A stretch of DNA of 64,000 nucleotides, from contig NC_017910.1 in the NCBI RefSeq assembly GCF_000262305.1, positions 1,426,001-1,490,000 of the forward strand. Reading direction: 5' to 3'. Made by a program: the position numbers and the translations under genes. The notes beneath the pieces are model-generated. The model searched no databases. It was not told where the DNA came from and saw only the letters and a list, made by a program, of their open reading frames with translations. Origin of the DNA: Shimwellia blattae DSM 4481 = NBRC 105725. Lineage in GTDB: Bacteria > Pseudomonadota > Gammaproteobacteria > Enterobacterales > Enterobacteriaceae. Below, one piece after another: positions 18,321 to 27,454 of the stretch. Within the stretch, counting starts at the first letter, position 1, and each line of letters starts with the position of its first letter.

Positions 18321-18465
18321 CGACCAGGTTCCGTACACAACATATGAGTGCCCATCGTCGGGGAGCGGAACCGGCTCACTGAACGAACATATTCCGGATC
18401 ACACTGACGACATTAAAGCTGCTACCGGCACCACAAGGCCAGTGTAAATCGCCGGATTCTACTGG
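18317..18465. other. Intergenic remainder before fepC stop
   Basis: About 150 bases between the last strong hairpin and the fepC stop. It holds a short inverted element (GGTTCCG at 18328-18334, CGGAACC at 18366-18372) but no gene, promoter or terminator that I can support. Confidence 0.4.
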
Positions 18466-19272
18466 TTAGCGCGGACGGTGACGCCCGAGGGGCACCACCA
18501 GCGGTGTATCCGCCACCGGATCGCGGATAATGACACACGGCATACCGTAAATCTCCTCAATCAACCCGGCGGTGATTATCTCCCGCGGGTCCCCCTCGGC
18601 TACAATTTTGCCGTCGCGCAGGGCAATCAGGTGGCTGGCGTAGCGGCAGGCCTGGTTAAGGTCGTGCAGCACTGCGGCCAGGGTGTAGCCCTTTTGCTGG
18701 TTGAGCTGGCTTAACAGCTCCATCAGCTCTATCTGATGGCTGATATCCAGCCAGGTGGTGGGCTCATCAAGCAGCAGAATATCGGTCTGCTGGGCCAGCA
18801 CCATGGCTATCCATACCCGCTGGCGCTGGCCGCCGGAGAGGTTATCGACCGGGCGATCCGCCAGCTCGGTGATGCCGGTGGCCTGCATGGCGTGCTGCAC
18901 GTGCTCTTCATCTTCCTGGCGCCAGCGGCTGAACAGGGGCTGGTGCGGGTAGCGCCCGCGCATGACCAGCTCACGCACGCTGATATCCTCCGGCGTGCGG
19001 GCATTCTGGGCCAGCAGGCCAATTTTGCGCGCCACGCTTTTCGTCGGCAGCCCGGCAATGGCTTCGCCATCCAGCAGAACCTCTCCGGCCAGCGGTTTCA
19101 TCAGGCGGCTCAGGGTGCGCAACAGGGTCGATTTCCCGCAGCCGTTCGGGCCGATAATCGCGGTAAATTTCCCCTGCGGAATGGCAACAGACAGCCCGTC
19201 GGCCACAATATGTTTCCCGTAGCCGAGGGTTAAGGCATTGCCGCGTAAGCGGGACTCGACAGTCTGGCTCAT
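18466..19272 (-). CDS. fepC: Ferric enterobactin ABC transporter ATPase
   Basis: The ATP-binding subunit that powers inner-membrane uptake of ferric enterobactin through FepDG. The 268 residues contain Walker A GPNGCGKST (41-49), the signature NLSGGQRQR, Walker B ILLLDEPT and the switch histidine in VLHDL. It is the last gene of fepD-fepG-fepC on the minus strand; its start overlaps the fepG stop (ATGA). E. coli has fepE beyond fepC; here the hairpin region and yajD occupy that place. Confidence 0.96.
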   Translation of the reverse strand: MSQTVESRLRGNALTLGYGKHIVADGLSVAIPQGKFTAIIGPNGCGKSTLLRTLSRLMKPLAGEVLLDGEAIAGLPTKSVARKIGLLAQNARTPEDISVRELVMRGRYPHQPLFSRWRQEDEEHVQHAMQATGITELADRPVDNLSGGQRQRVWIAMVLAQQTDILLLDEPTTWLDISHQIELMELLSQLNQQKGYTLAAVLHDLNQACRYASHLIALRDGKIVAEGDPREIITAGLIEEIYGMPCVIIRDPVADTPLVVPLGRHRPR

Positions 19273-20258
19273 CGTTTACGGGACTCCTGAATCAGTAACA
19301 CAATAAGATAGATGCCCCCGAGGCTGACGGTAATCACCCCCACCGGAAGCTGATAAGGCAGGAAAAGCCGCTGGGCGCACAAGTCGGCGGCCAGCAGCAG
19401 CACGGCACCGCACAACGCCGCCTGCATCAGACCATAACGCACCGTGCCGGATAACCGGCGGGCGATATGCGGCGCCACCAGCGCAACAAAAGAGATGGGC
19501 CCGGCCAGAGCCGTGGCAGCGGCGGTCAGAATGACTGCCGCCAGCATCAGTAACAGCCGGGAGCGCTCAACCGCCACCCCCAGCGCGCAGGCGCTGTCGT
19601 CGCCCATCTCCAGCATACGCAGACGGCGGGCCAGCAGTATCACCGCCAGCAGGGTAACGATAATCAGCGGTGCAGAGGGAAACGCCTTCCCCCAGGTCAG
19701 GCCATTGAGGGAGCCCGCATTCCAGAGCCCTGCGGAGATAGCCGTTTCCAGCGAGGCGTGCAGCAACAGCCAGGTGTTGATCCCAAGCAGCATGGCCCGC
19801 ACCCCGATACCGATGATAATTAACCGGAAGGTATCAATGCCGCCGCGCCAGGCAAACGACCAGACCACCAGCGCACTGAGGATCCCCCCGGCCATGGCCG
19901 CCATGGCCACGGCGGTGCTTTGCTGGTCAAAAAATACCATCGCCACCAGCACGCCACTCCAGGCCCCGGCGTTAAACCCCATGACATCCGGGCTGCCGAG
20001 CGGGTTGCGCAGCAGGGACTGAAAAATCGCCCCGCTGATGCCCAGCGCCGCCCCGATAAGCAGGGCCAGGGCGATGCGCGGCAGGCGCCACTCCACCACC
20101 ACTAGCTGGACATTACGCGGCGCGCTGCCGGTGAGCACCCCGTACAGCAGCTGGCCGGATAACGGTATGGTGCCGCCTGCCAGGCTCCACCACACCAGGG
20201 CGATCGCGCCGAGGATAAGGGCCATAACCGCAAGGTGAAAACGGGAGAGTAACCGCAT
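19269..20258 (-). CDS. fepG: Ferric enterobactin ABC transporter permease FepG
   Basis: An inner-membrane permease of the FecCD family with about nine to ten helices. It forms a heterodimer with FepD. I place the start at ATG 20258 (MRLLSRFHLAVM), giving 329 residues as in E. coli. This ATG overlaps the fepD stop (TAATG). The open frame extends 88 codons further upstream, but that part lies inside fepD and is not membrane-like. Confidence 0.95.
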   Translation of the reverse strand: MRLLSRFHLAVMALILGAIALVWWSLAGGTIPLSGQLLYGVLTGSAPRNVQLVVVEWRLPRIALALLIGAALGISGAIFQSLLRNPLGSPDVMGFNAGAWSGVLVAMVFFDQQSTAVAMAAMAGGILSALVVWSFAWRGGIDTFRLIIIGIGVRAMLLGINTWLLLHASLETAISAGLWNAGSLNGLTWGKAFPSAPLIIVTLLAVILLARRLRMLEMGDDSACALGVAVERSRLLLMLAAVILTAAATALAGPISFVALVAPHIARRLSGTVRYGLMQAALCGAVLLLAADLCAQRLFLPYQLPVGVITVSLGGIYLIVLLIQESRKR

Positions 20259-21274
20259 TATGACCACCCCCCGCTGCGGCGACGGCGCACCAGATAAATC
20301 AGCACCGGGGCGCCAATAAACGCGCTGACAATAGCAACCCGCAACTCCCCGGGAACGATAACCCGGCCAATCACATCCGCCAGCAGTAATAAAGAAGGTG
20401 TCGCCAGCAGGGTGGTGGGCAGGATCCAGCGGTGATCCGGCCCCACCAGCCAGCGGGCCAGGTGGGGCATCATCAGGCCAATAAACGCAATGGGGCCGGT
20501 AATGGCGGTGGCGCTGCCGCACAGCAGGGTCACCGCCAGCAGACCAGCCAGCTGAGTTCCCGCCACCCGGTTACCCAGGGCGGTGGCCGTATCGCTGCCC
20601 ATGCTCAGGCTGTTCAGGGCGCGGCTGGCGAGCAGGGCAATCACGCACCCGGCCAGCACGGGCAGGAAGGCCGCTTTCAGGGTCTCCAGGGTGCGGATAT
20701 CCAGGGAACCGGCCTGCCAGAAGCGCAGCTGGTCGTAGACATCGGGGTTGAGCAGGGCAATGCCGTTACTGAGCCCTTCCAGCACTGCCGCCAGCGCCAC
20801 CCCGGCTAAGGTCAGGCGCACCGGGCTGAGCTGCCCGCCGCCCTGGCTGCCGGTCAGCGCCACAGTGAGCGAGGCTATCAGGGCCCCGGCAAAGGCCATG
20901 GACATCATCGACAGTGGCGAGGTAAAGCCCCAGAACGCCGCCCCCAGCACAATGGCGAAGCTGGCCCCGGCGTTCACCCCCAGCAGACCGGGATCTGCCA
21001 GCGGGTTGCGGGTCAGCGTTTGCATTAGCGCCCCGGCAAGGCCCAGGGCCGCACCGGCCAGGATACCGGCAAGTGTACGGGGAAGGCGGGCATCCAGAAT
21101 GATGGTGCACTCTGGCGTCTGGCATGTGGCAAACAGGGCATCTCTGACGGTGGCAGCGGGTATCGCCTGGGCACCGGTGGTCAGGCTGACCACCGACATT
21201 ACCACCAGTAATGCCAGCAGGCCGGTCAGTATGACTGAGCGGGACACTGGCTGAAAACTGGGCATAATACGCAT
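20258..21274 (-). CDS. fepD: Ferric enterobactin ABC transporter permease FepD
   Basis: A FecCD-family inner-membrane permease, first gene of fepDGC. The frame from 21274 gives 338 residues. A second ATG three codons in (21265, MPSFQPVS) has AGGA at a better distance and gives 335, closer to the E. coli length, so the true start may be there. It is divergent from entS across a Fur-box-like site and is expected to be iron-repressed. Confidence 0.95.
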   Translation of the reverse strand: MRIMPSFQPVSRSVILTGLLALLVVMSVVSLTTGAQAIPAATVRDALFATCQTPECTIILDARLPRTLAGILAGAALGLAGALMQTLTRNPLADPGLLGVNAGASFAIVLGAAFWGFTSPLSMMSMAFAGALIASLTVALTGSQGGGQLSPVRLTLAGVALAAVLEGLSNGIALLNPDVYDQLRFWQAGSLDIRTLETLKAAFLPVLAGCVIALLASRALNSLSMGSDTATALGNRVAGTQLAGLLAVTLLCGSATAITGPIAFIGLMMPHLARWLVGPDHRWILPTTLLATPSLLLLADVIGRVIVPGELRVAIVSAFIGAPVLIYLVRRRRSGGWS

Positions 21275-21284
21275 CCTGATAATT

Positions 21285-21303
21285 AATAATGATAGTTATT
21301 ATC
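21285..21303. promoter_or_regulatory. Fur box between fepD and entS
   Basis: AATAATGATAGTTATTATC matches the Fur consensus at 16 of 19 positions by hand count. It lies 11 bases upstream of the longer fepD start and 75 bases before entS. Control of both divergent units is likely. Confidence 0.8.
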
Positions 21304-21377
21304 GTTATCACTCCGGTTTGCTATGTTAGCATGAGCGGCTACGTTGGCGGTAAGGAAAATTTTGCTAAGGCTATGTA

Positions 21378-22640
21378 ATGAACCGACAATCTTTATTAAT
21401 TAATCTCAGTCTGTTACGCACCCATTCTGCTTTCCGGGCGGTATTTATCGCCCGTTTTATTTCCATATTGTCCCTCGGGTTGCTGGGGGTCGGCATCCCG
21501 GTACAAATCCAGGCCATGACCGGCTCGCCGTTCCAGGTGGGGCTTGCGGTCACGCTGACCGGCAGCACCATGTTTATCGGCCTGATGATGGGGGGCGTAC
21601 TGGCGGACCGCTATGAGCGCCGCCGCCTGATCCTGCTGGCAAGAAGCGCCTGCGGGCTGGGTTTTGTGGGCCTGGCGATAAACGCCTTACTACCAGCACC
21701 TTCGCTACTGGCCATTTACCTGCTGGGCGTCTGGGATGGTCTGTTTGCGTCGATTGGCGTAACGGCGCTGCTGGCGGCCACCCCGGCACTGGTCGGGCGC
21801 GAAAATCTGATGCAGGCCGGGGCCATCACCATGCTGACGGTGCGCCTGGGCTCGGTTATCTCCCCTATGTGTGGTGGCCTGCTGCTGGCCTGGGGTGGCC
21901 CGGTCTGGAACTACGGGCTGGCCGCCTTTGGTACGCTGATTACCTGCCTGACCCTGCTGAAGCTGCCCCGCCTGGCACCGCCGGAGATGCCGCGAATGCA
22001 CCCACTCCGGGCGCTGGGAAGCGGTATCGCTTTTCTGTTCAGCCACCCGCTGGTGGGCGGTATCGCCTTAGTGGGCGCGTTATTGACCATGGCCAGCGCC
22101 GTGCGGGTGCTGTACCCGGCTCTGGCCGGTGACTGGCAGATGACCACCGGCCAGATTGGTTTTCTGTATGCGGCGGTCCCGCTGGGGGCCGCAGCTGGTG
22201 CCCTGACCAGCGGTCGACTGGCACAGCATACCCGCCCGGGTATGCTGCTGTTGCTGAGCAGCTGCGGGGCGTTTATCGCCATTGGTCTGTTCGGTGGGAT
22301 GCCGGTATGGGCGGGCGGGGCGCTGTTGCTGGTGGTGTTCGGCTATCTGAGTGGTATCAGCTCGCTGTTGCAGTACACCCTTATTCAGCGCCACACGCCG
22401 GATGAGATGCTGGGCAGAATTAATGGCCTGTGGACGGCGCAGAATGTCACCGGTGATGCCCTGGGGGCGGCAGCACTGGGAAGCCTGGCCACCCTGGCAA
22501 CCCCCCAGTGGGCGGCCAGTGTGTCCGGTGCGGTGCTGTCGGTGGTTGCCGTGCTGCTGATCCTGTTACTGGCCCAGCTACGCGGGCTGTATCAGCCCCC
22601 CCAGGTGGAGGAGGGGTCACGAAGCGAAGAGGGCGCTTAA
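21378..22640 (+). CDS. entS: Enterobactin exporter EntS (major facilitator family)
   Basis: An inner-membrane proton-driven exporter that moves newly made enterobactin to the periplasm. The 420 residues have about twelve membrane segments and the MFS loop motif GGVLADRYERRR between helices 2 and 3. Size and sequence agree with E. coli EntS (416). It is divergent from fepD, with a shared Fur site. Its last 24 bases overlap the end of convergent fepB. Confidence 0.96.
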   Translation: MNRQSLLINLSLLRTHSAFRAVFIARFISILSLGLLGVGIPVQIQAMTGSPFQVGLAVTLTGSTMFIGLMMGGVLADRYERRRLILLARSACGLGFVGLAINALLPAPSLLAIYLLGVWDGLFASIGVTALLAATPALVGRENLMQAGAITMLTVRLGSVISPMCGGLLLAWGGPVWNYGLAAFGTLITCLTLLKLPRLAPPEMPRMHPLRALGSGIAFLFSHPLVGGIALVGALLTMASAVRVLYPALAGDWQMTTGQIGFLYAAVPLGAAAGALTSGRLAQHTRPGMLLLLSSCGAFIAIGLFGGMPVWAGGALLLVVFGYLSGISSLLQYTLIQRHTPDEMLGRINGLWTAQNVTGDALGAAALGSLATLATPQWAASVSGAVLSVVAVLLILLLAQLRGLYQPPQVEEGSRSEEGA

Positions 22641-23585
22641 GCGTTGCAGAATCAGTGTGGCGCTGTAGTAGTCAAGCCGGAAGGTCTCCGTACCCAGCGC
22701 CCAGACCCGTTTATCTTTCACTGCCGGAATATGGGCCAGTAGCGGGTCTTTACTCAGGGCCGCCGCGTCCTGGTCGTTGTTGGCAAACATCAGCAGGGTC
22801 TGGCCGTTAAGGCCGTGGGCCAGGTTTTCGCCGCCAAGCTGCACGATATCGTGGCGTTTGCCCATGCTGGTGCTGAGCCGCAGGCTGGCGGGCAGTTCTG
22901 CAAGCCGGAACCCCAGCTGACGCAGTAACTGCCCCTGGGCGGATTCGGCCGTCCACAGGTTGGCGCTGTGGGCGGCGGGGGTATAAACCAGCGCGCTGAC
23001 CGGCTGGGGGGGCAGGGTCATATGCTGGCGGGCTTTTTCCAGCCGGGTGTTGAATTCGGCAATCCGCGCGGCGGCCTGTTTTTCATGGCCGGTAATAGTG
23101 CCCAGCTGGGTCAGTAACTGCTGCCAGCTTTTATCGTCATAGTTGATGACAAGCGTAGGCGCAATGGCCGACAACTGGTCATACAGGGGGAGGGCAGAAT
23201 CCCCCCCGGTCGCACTGATTAAAATCAGATCCGGCATCTGGGCGGCAATGGCTTCGGCGTTGGCCTCGCCAATATACAGGCGGGCCACGTTACGCTGTCG
23301 GGCCACATCCCCCCACTGGCGCAAAAAGCCCTGCTGATCCGCCACCCGGTTGTTGGGGGTGGTGGCACCGCTGGCAACCACCGGCGCATCCAGCGCCAGC
23401 AGTGAGCCGGTCAGGGTCACACTGGTAGAGACAATCCGCACCGGCGCCTGCTCCAGCGTGTGGCTGCCTTTACTGTCGGTGACGGTACGCGGCCAGCCGC
23501 TGCTGGCCTGGGCGAGTTGACTACACGCACAACAAAATAAAAGCGCGGCAGTGAGCGCATTGCGCAGAATTATCGGCTGGATCAC
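22617..23585 (-). CDS. fepB: Ferric enterobactin periplasmic binding protein
   Basis: The periplasmic protein that hands ferric enterobactin to FepDGC. The 322 residues start with a signal sequence (about 1-27). Unusually this contains three cysteines (FCCAC) before SQLAQA, without a standard lipobox. The class III binding fold follows, with the conserved ASGATTPNNRVAD segment. The start is GTG at 23585 with only a weak AAGAG upstream. It is divergent from entC and converges on entS. Confidence 0.94.
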   Translation of the reverse strand: MIQPIILRNALTAALLFCCACSQLAQASSGWPRTVTDSKGSHTLEQAPVRIVSTSVTLTGSLLALDAPVVASGATTPNNRVADQQGFLRQWGDVARQRNVARLYIGEANAEAIAAQMPDLILISATGGDSALPLYDQLSAIAPTLVINYDDKSWQQLLTQLGTITGHEKQAAARIAEFNTRLEKARQHMTLPPQPVSALVYTPAAHSANLWTAESAQGQLLRQLGFRLAELPASLRLSTSMGKRHDIVQLGGENLAHGLNGQTLLMFANNDQDAAALSKDPLLAHIPAVKDKRVWALGTETFRLDYYSATLILQRLSALFAS

Positions 23586-23725
23586 AGGGTTATATCTCTT
23601 CTTGTTAAGTAATGCGTCTCATTTTCATCGTTGCGCCGGTAAAGCACAAGGGGCAATTTTAGTGAAATCTGCCGTGGTGATGGTTGACACCAGGCGGCGT
23701 AACACTTACGTTACCGCTCCAAAAT

Positions 23726-23744
23726 ACAAATGATAATTATTATT
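23726..23744. promoter_or_regulatory. Fur box candidate between fepB and entC
   Basis: ACAAATGATAATTATTATT matches the Fur consensus at 14 of 19 positions by hand count. It ends 29 bases before the entC ATG. In E. coli the fepB-entC promoter region is Fur-controlled. Confidence 0.7.
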
Positions 23745-23773
23745 AAACGCCTTATCATTTCACCGGAGGTTGC

Positions 23774-24946
23774 ATGGCAACGCTTTTACAGGAAAAGCGA
23801 CCGGGGGTGGCAACAATGCCCGCAAAAGACAGCTTTAGTTTCACGTCACCGTTGCGCAGTTTGATCACATCAGGGTGTTTCTGCCGTATTACAACACCCG
23901 CTCAGGGAGGGGCCGATCCCCGCAGTCCGTTCAGCCAGCAGCTGGCTGAGGCGTTTCACAGCGCCCGGCAGGCGGGTATCGCACACCCGCTGGTGGTGGG
24001 GGCTATCCCGTTTGATACCCGTCACCCCAGCGAACTGTTTATTCCACAATCCCACCAGGAGATGACACCCGATCAGGTGGCCGGGCATTTTAAGGCGTCG
24101 GCCACCGGCCCGCAGCCGGAGCCGGTGCTGAAAGTGGAGATCCCCGGCCATGATGTCTTTACCCAGATGGTGGCGCGCGGTGCCAGCGCCACCCGCCAGC
24201 CGGGTATCGATAAAGTGGTGCTCTCGCGCCTGATTGACATCCGCTGTGCCAGCGCACCCGACAGCCACGGGGTGATGGCCCGCCTGATGGCCCAGAACCC
24301 GGGCAGTTTTAATTTCCACGTTCCCTTATCTGATGGCGGCACATTGCTGGGCGCCAGCCCGGAATTATTAGTGCGCAAAACCGGCACCCTGTTCAGCTCC
24401 CTGCCGCTGGCGGGCACGGCCCGGCGCAATCTTAGCGATGCCCGCGAAGACACCCGGGCCGGTGAGGCGCTGATGGCCTCTGCCAAAGACCGCCACGAGC
24501 ACGCGCTGGTGGTTAACGCCATGCGCCAGCAACTCCAGCCGCTGGCCTCTTGTCTGAATGTGCCCGCCGCGCCGTCGCTTATCACCACGCCAACCCTGTG
24601 GCATCTGGCATCGGCCATTGATGGCGAGAGCACCGCCAGTGTGCTGGCGCTGGCGTGCCTGCTGCATCCCACCCCGGCGCTAAGTGGTTTTCCCCACCAG
24701 CAGGCGATGCAGCTGATAGCCGGGCTGGAACCGTTCGACCGGGGCCTGTTTGGCGGCATTGTTGGCTGGTGTGATGACCAGGGAAATGGCGAGTGGGCGG
24801 TCACCATTCGCAGTGCCCGCCTGTCTGGCGAGCATATTCGCCTGTTTGCCGGTGCCGGTATCGTGCCGGACTCATCGCCAGAGTCTGAGTGGCGGGAAAC
24901 CGGGGCCAAGCTGGGCACCATGTTAAATGTTCTGGGACTGAATTAA
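23774..24946 (+). CDS. entC: Isochorismate synthase EntC
   Basis: Converts chorismate to isochorismate, the first step of 2,3-dihydroxybenzoate synthesis. The 390 residues carry the chorismate-binding domain with family blocks KVVLSRLIDI, FHVPL.DGGTLLGASPEL, the PTPALSGFP segment and the GGIVGW.D region. The ATG at 23774 has CGGAGG seven bases upstream. It opens entC-entE-entB-entA-entH. Confidence 0.96.
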   Translation: MATLLQEKRPGVATMPAKDSFSFTSPLRSLITSGCFCRITTPAQGGADPRSPFSQQLAEAFHSARQAGIAHPLVVGAIPFDTRHPSELFIPQSHQEMTPDQVAGHFKASATGPQPEPVLKVEIPGHDVFTQMVARGASATRQPGIDKVVLSRLIDIRCASAPDSHGVMARLMAQNPGSFNFHVPLSDGGTLLGASPELLVRKTGTLFSSLPLAGTARRNLSDAREDTRAGEALMASAKDRHEHALVVNAMRQQLQPLASCLNVPAAPSLITTPTLWHLASAIDGESTASVLALACLLHPTPALSGFPHQQAMQLIAGLEPFDRGLFGGIVGWCDDQGNGEWAVTIRSARLSGEHIRLFAGAGIVPDSSPESEWRETGAKLGTMLNVLGLN

Positions 24947-24957
24947 GGATTGACGTT

Positions 24958-26568
24958 ATGGCGATTGAATTTAACCACTGGCCGGAAGATTTAGCCCGGC
25001 ACTACCGGGAAAAGGGCTACTGGGTGGATTTACCCCTCGGCGATATTCTTGACCGTCACCAGCACAGTGAGGCCATTGCCCTGATTGACGGTACGCGCCA
25101 GTACCGTTACCGGGAGCTGTATCAGCAGGTTAACCGCCTGGCGGGTGCCTTTCAGCGCCGGGGCTTAAAACGCGGGGACACGGCCCTGGTGCAACTGGGC
25201 AATGTGGCGGAGCTGTGCATCACGCTGTTTGCCCTGCTGCGCATCGGGGTGGCCCCGGTGAATGCGCTGTTCAGCCATCAGCGTACCGAGCTGGATGCCT
25301 ATGCCAGCCAGATTGAGCCCGCCCTGCTGGTGGCCGACCGGGAGCATAGCCTGTTTCAGGATGAGCAATATATTGCGTCCCTGCACGCCCGTCTGCCCGG
25401 CTTAACAGTGGTGGCCCTGCTGCACGACACCGGTGAGCGGGGACTGGAGTTCTGGATAGCCGAGCCGCTGGATCTCCCGCTGCAGGAGCCCAGCGCCCCC
25501 GGTGAAGTGGCCTTTTTCCAGCTTTCCGGCGGCAGTACCGGCACGCCAAAACTGATCCCGCGCACTCACAATGACTACTACTACAGCATCCGGCGCAGCG
25601 TGGAGATCTGTGGCTTTAACGGGCAGACCCGGTTTCTGTGCGCCATTCCCGCTGCCCACAATTACGCCATGAGCTCCCCGGGCTGGCTGGGGGTGTTTTA
25701 CGGTGGCGGCACGCTGGTGCTGGCCGCCGACCCCAGCCCGACGCTGTGCTTCGGGCTGATTGCCCGGCAGCGCATTACCCACACGGCACTGGTGCCCCCG
25801 GCAGTCAGCCTGTGGCTCCAGGCGCTGCGCGATGGTGTCGCGGGGGATTTATCAACCCTGCAGCTGTTGCAGGTGGGGGGCGCCCGCTTGTCTGAAGCGC
25901 TGGCGCGGCGGATCCCGGCCGAGATCGGCTGCCAGCTCCAGCAGGTATTCGGCATGGCGGAAGGGCTGGTGAACTACACCCGGCTGGATGACAGCGACGA
26001 GGTGATTTTTACCACCCAGGGGCGCCCCATGTGCCCGGATGATGAAATCCGGGTGGTGGATGAACAGGGCACCCCGGTGCCGCCGGGAACAGAAGGCCGC
26101 CTGATGACCCGCGGGCCTTATACCTTCCGGGGCTATTACCGCAGCCCGGAGCACAATGCCCGGGCCTTCGACCAGGACGGTTTTTACAGCTCCGGTGACC
26201 TGGTTATCCTCGGTGAGGACGGCAATATCCGGGTGGTCGGGCGCGAAAAAGATCAGATAAACCGCGGCGGCGAGAAGATAGCCGCCGAGGAGATAGAAAA
26301 CCTGCTGCTGCGCCATGAGGCCATTTTGCATGTGGCGCTGGTCTCTATGGACGACGCGCTGATGGGGGAGAAGAGCTGCGCTTTTATTGTCGGTCACCGT
26401 CCGCTGCGCGCCGTGGAGATCCGCCGTTACCTGCGTGAGCTGGGGGTGGCGGAATTTAAACTGCCGGACCGTGTTGAGATGGTCCCGTCACTGCCGCTGA
26501 CCCCGGTCGGGAAAGTGGATAAGAAAAAACTGCGCCACATTATCGCGCAACGCCAGCAGGCCCGGTAA
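24958..26568 (+). CDS. entE: 2,3-dihydroxybenzoate-AMP ligase EntE
   Basis: Activates 2,3-dihydroxybenzoate with ATP and loads it on the carrier domain of EntB. 536 residues, the same as E. coli. The adenylate-forming motif is SGGSTGTPKLIP, with later YSSGDL and the C-terminal lysine region (GKVDKKKL). The start is ATG 24958 (MAIEFNHWPED), eleven bases after the entC stop. The frame remains open 23 codons upstream inside entC, but those residues do not belong to the family. Confidence 0.96.
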   Translation: MAIEFNHWPEDLARHYREKGYWVDLPLGDILDRHQHSEAIALIDGTRQYRYRELYQQVNRLAGAFQRRGLKRGDTALVQLGNVAELCITLFALLRIGVAPVNALFSHQRTELDAYASQIEPALLVADREHSLFQDEQYIASLHARLPGLTVVALLHDTGERGLEFWIAEPLDLPLQEPSAPGEVAFFQLSGGSTGTPKLIPRTHNDYYYSIRRSVEICGFNGQTRFLCAIPAAHNYAMSSPGWLGVFYGGGTLVLAADPSPTLCFGLIARQRITHTALVPPAVSLWLQALRDGVAGDLSTLQLLQVGGARLSEALARRIPAEIGCQLQQVFGMAEGLVNYTRLDDSDEVIFTTQGRPMCPDDEIRVVDEQGTPVPPGTEGRLMTRGPYTFRGYYRSPEHNARAFDQDGFYSSGDLVILGEDGNIRVVGREKDQINRGGEKIAAEEIENLLLRHEAILHVALVSMDDALMGEKSCAFIVGHRPLRAVEIRRYLRELGVAEFKLPDRVEMVPSLPLTPVGKVDKKKLRHIIAQRQQAR

Positions 26569-26587
26569 GTACATAAAGGAGAAGAAC

Positions 26588-27454
26588 ATGACCATTCCAA
26601 AACTGACCGGCTATGAGCTGCCGGTCGCGGCTGATATCCCGGCAACAAAAGTAGACTGGGCGTTTGATCCGGCCCGTGCGGCGCTGCTTATTCACGATAT
26701 GCAGGACTACTTTATTAACTTCTGGGCCCGCGACGACGCGATGATCACGCAGATGGTAGAGAACATTGCTGCCCTGCGCCGGTTCTGCAAACAGCAGGGG
26801 ATCCCGGTGTATTACACCGCCCAGCCGGATAACCAGAGCGACGCGGACCGCGCCCTGCTTAACGATATGTGGGGGCCGGGCATTAACCAGCACCCGGAGC
26901 AGAAAACCATTATTGCCGCCCTGGCCCCGGAGGCGGACGATACGGTGCTGGTCAAGTGGCGCTACAGCGCGTTTATTCGCTCCCCCCTGGAGCAGATGCT
27001 AAAAGAGAGCGGCCGCGATCAGCTGCTGATCTGCGGGGTGTATGCCCATATTGGCTGTATGACCACCGCAACGGATGCCTTTATGCGCGATATTCAGCCC
27101 TTTATGGTGGCGGATGCGCTGGGGGATTTTAGCCGTGAAGAGCACCTGGCTGCCCTGAAATACACCGCCGGGCGCACCGGCCGGGTGGTATTAACCCGGG
27201 AGCTTATCCCGCAGGCGGAGGCGCTGCCCGCCAGTAAGGCGGCGTTAAAGGCGCTGATCCTGCCGCTGCTTGATGAAGATGAACACCCCGGGGACGACGA
27301 AAACCTGATTGATTACGGGCTGGATTCGGTGCGGATGATGGCGCTGGCGGCGAAGTGGCGCAAAGTGCACGGCGATCTTGATTTTGTGATGCTGGCAAAA
27401 TCCCCGACGATAGACGCCTGGTGGGCGCTGTTATCCCGGGGGATACAGCCATGA
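26588..27454 (+). CDS. entB: Isochorismatase / aryl carrier protein EntB
   Basis: A two-domain protein. The N-terminal isochorismatase (about 1-205, with LIHDMQDYF) hydrolyses isochorismate to 2,3-dihydro-2,3-dihydroxybenzoate. The C-terminal aryl carrier domain has DYGLDSVRMM, with the phosphopantetheine serine at 247. Length is 288 (E. coli 285). AAGGAG precedes the ATG. The stop overlaps the entA start (ATGA). Confidence 0.96.
   Translation: MTIPKLTGYELPVAADIPATKVDWAFDPARAALLIHDMQDYFINFWARDDAMITQMVENIAALRRFCKQQGIPVYYTAQPDNQSDADRALLNDMWGPGINQHPEQKTIIAALAPEADDTVLVKWRYSAFIRSPLEQMLKESGRDQLLICGVYAHIGCMTTATDAFMRDIQPFMVADALGDFSREEHLAALKYTAGRTGRVVLTRELIPQAEALPASKAALKALILPLLDEDEHPGDDENLIDYGLDSVRMMALAAKWRKVHGDLDFVMLAKSPTIDAWWALLSRGIQP

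Noticed and set aside
17999..18382. 127-codon plus-strand frame across the hairpin region
   Set aside because: Its sequence simply follows the hairpin repeats, and it is rich in Arg, Gly and Ser without domains. The RNA-structure signal explains the region better.
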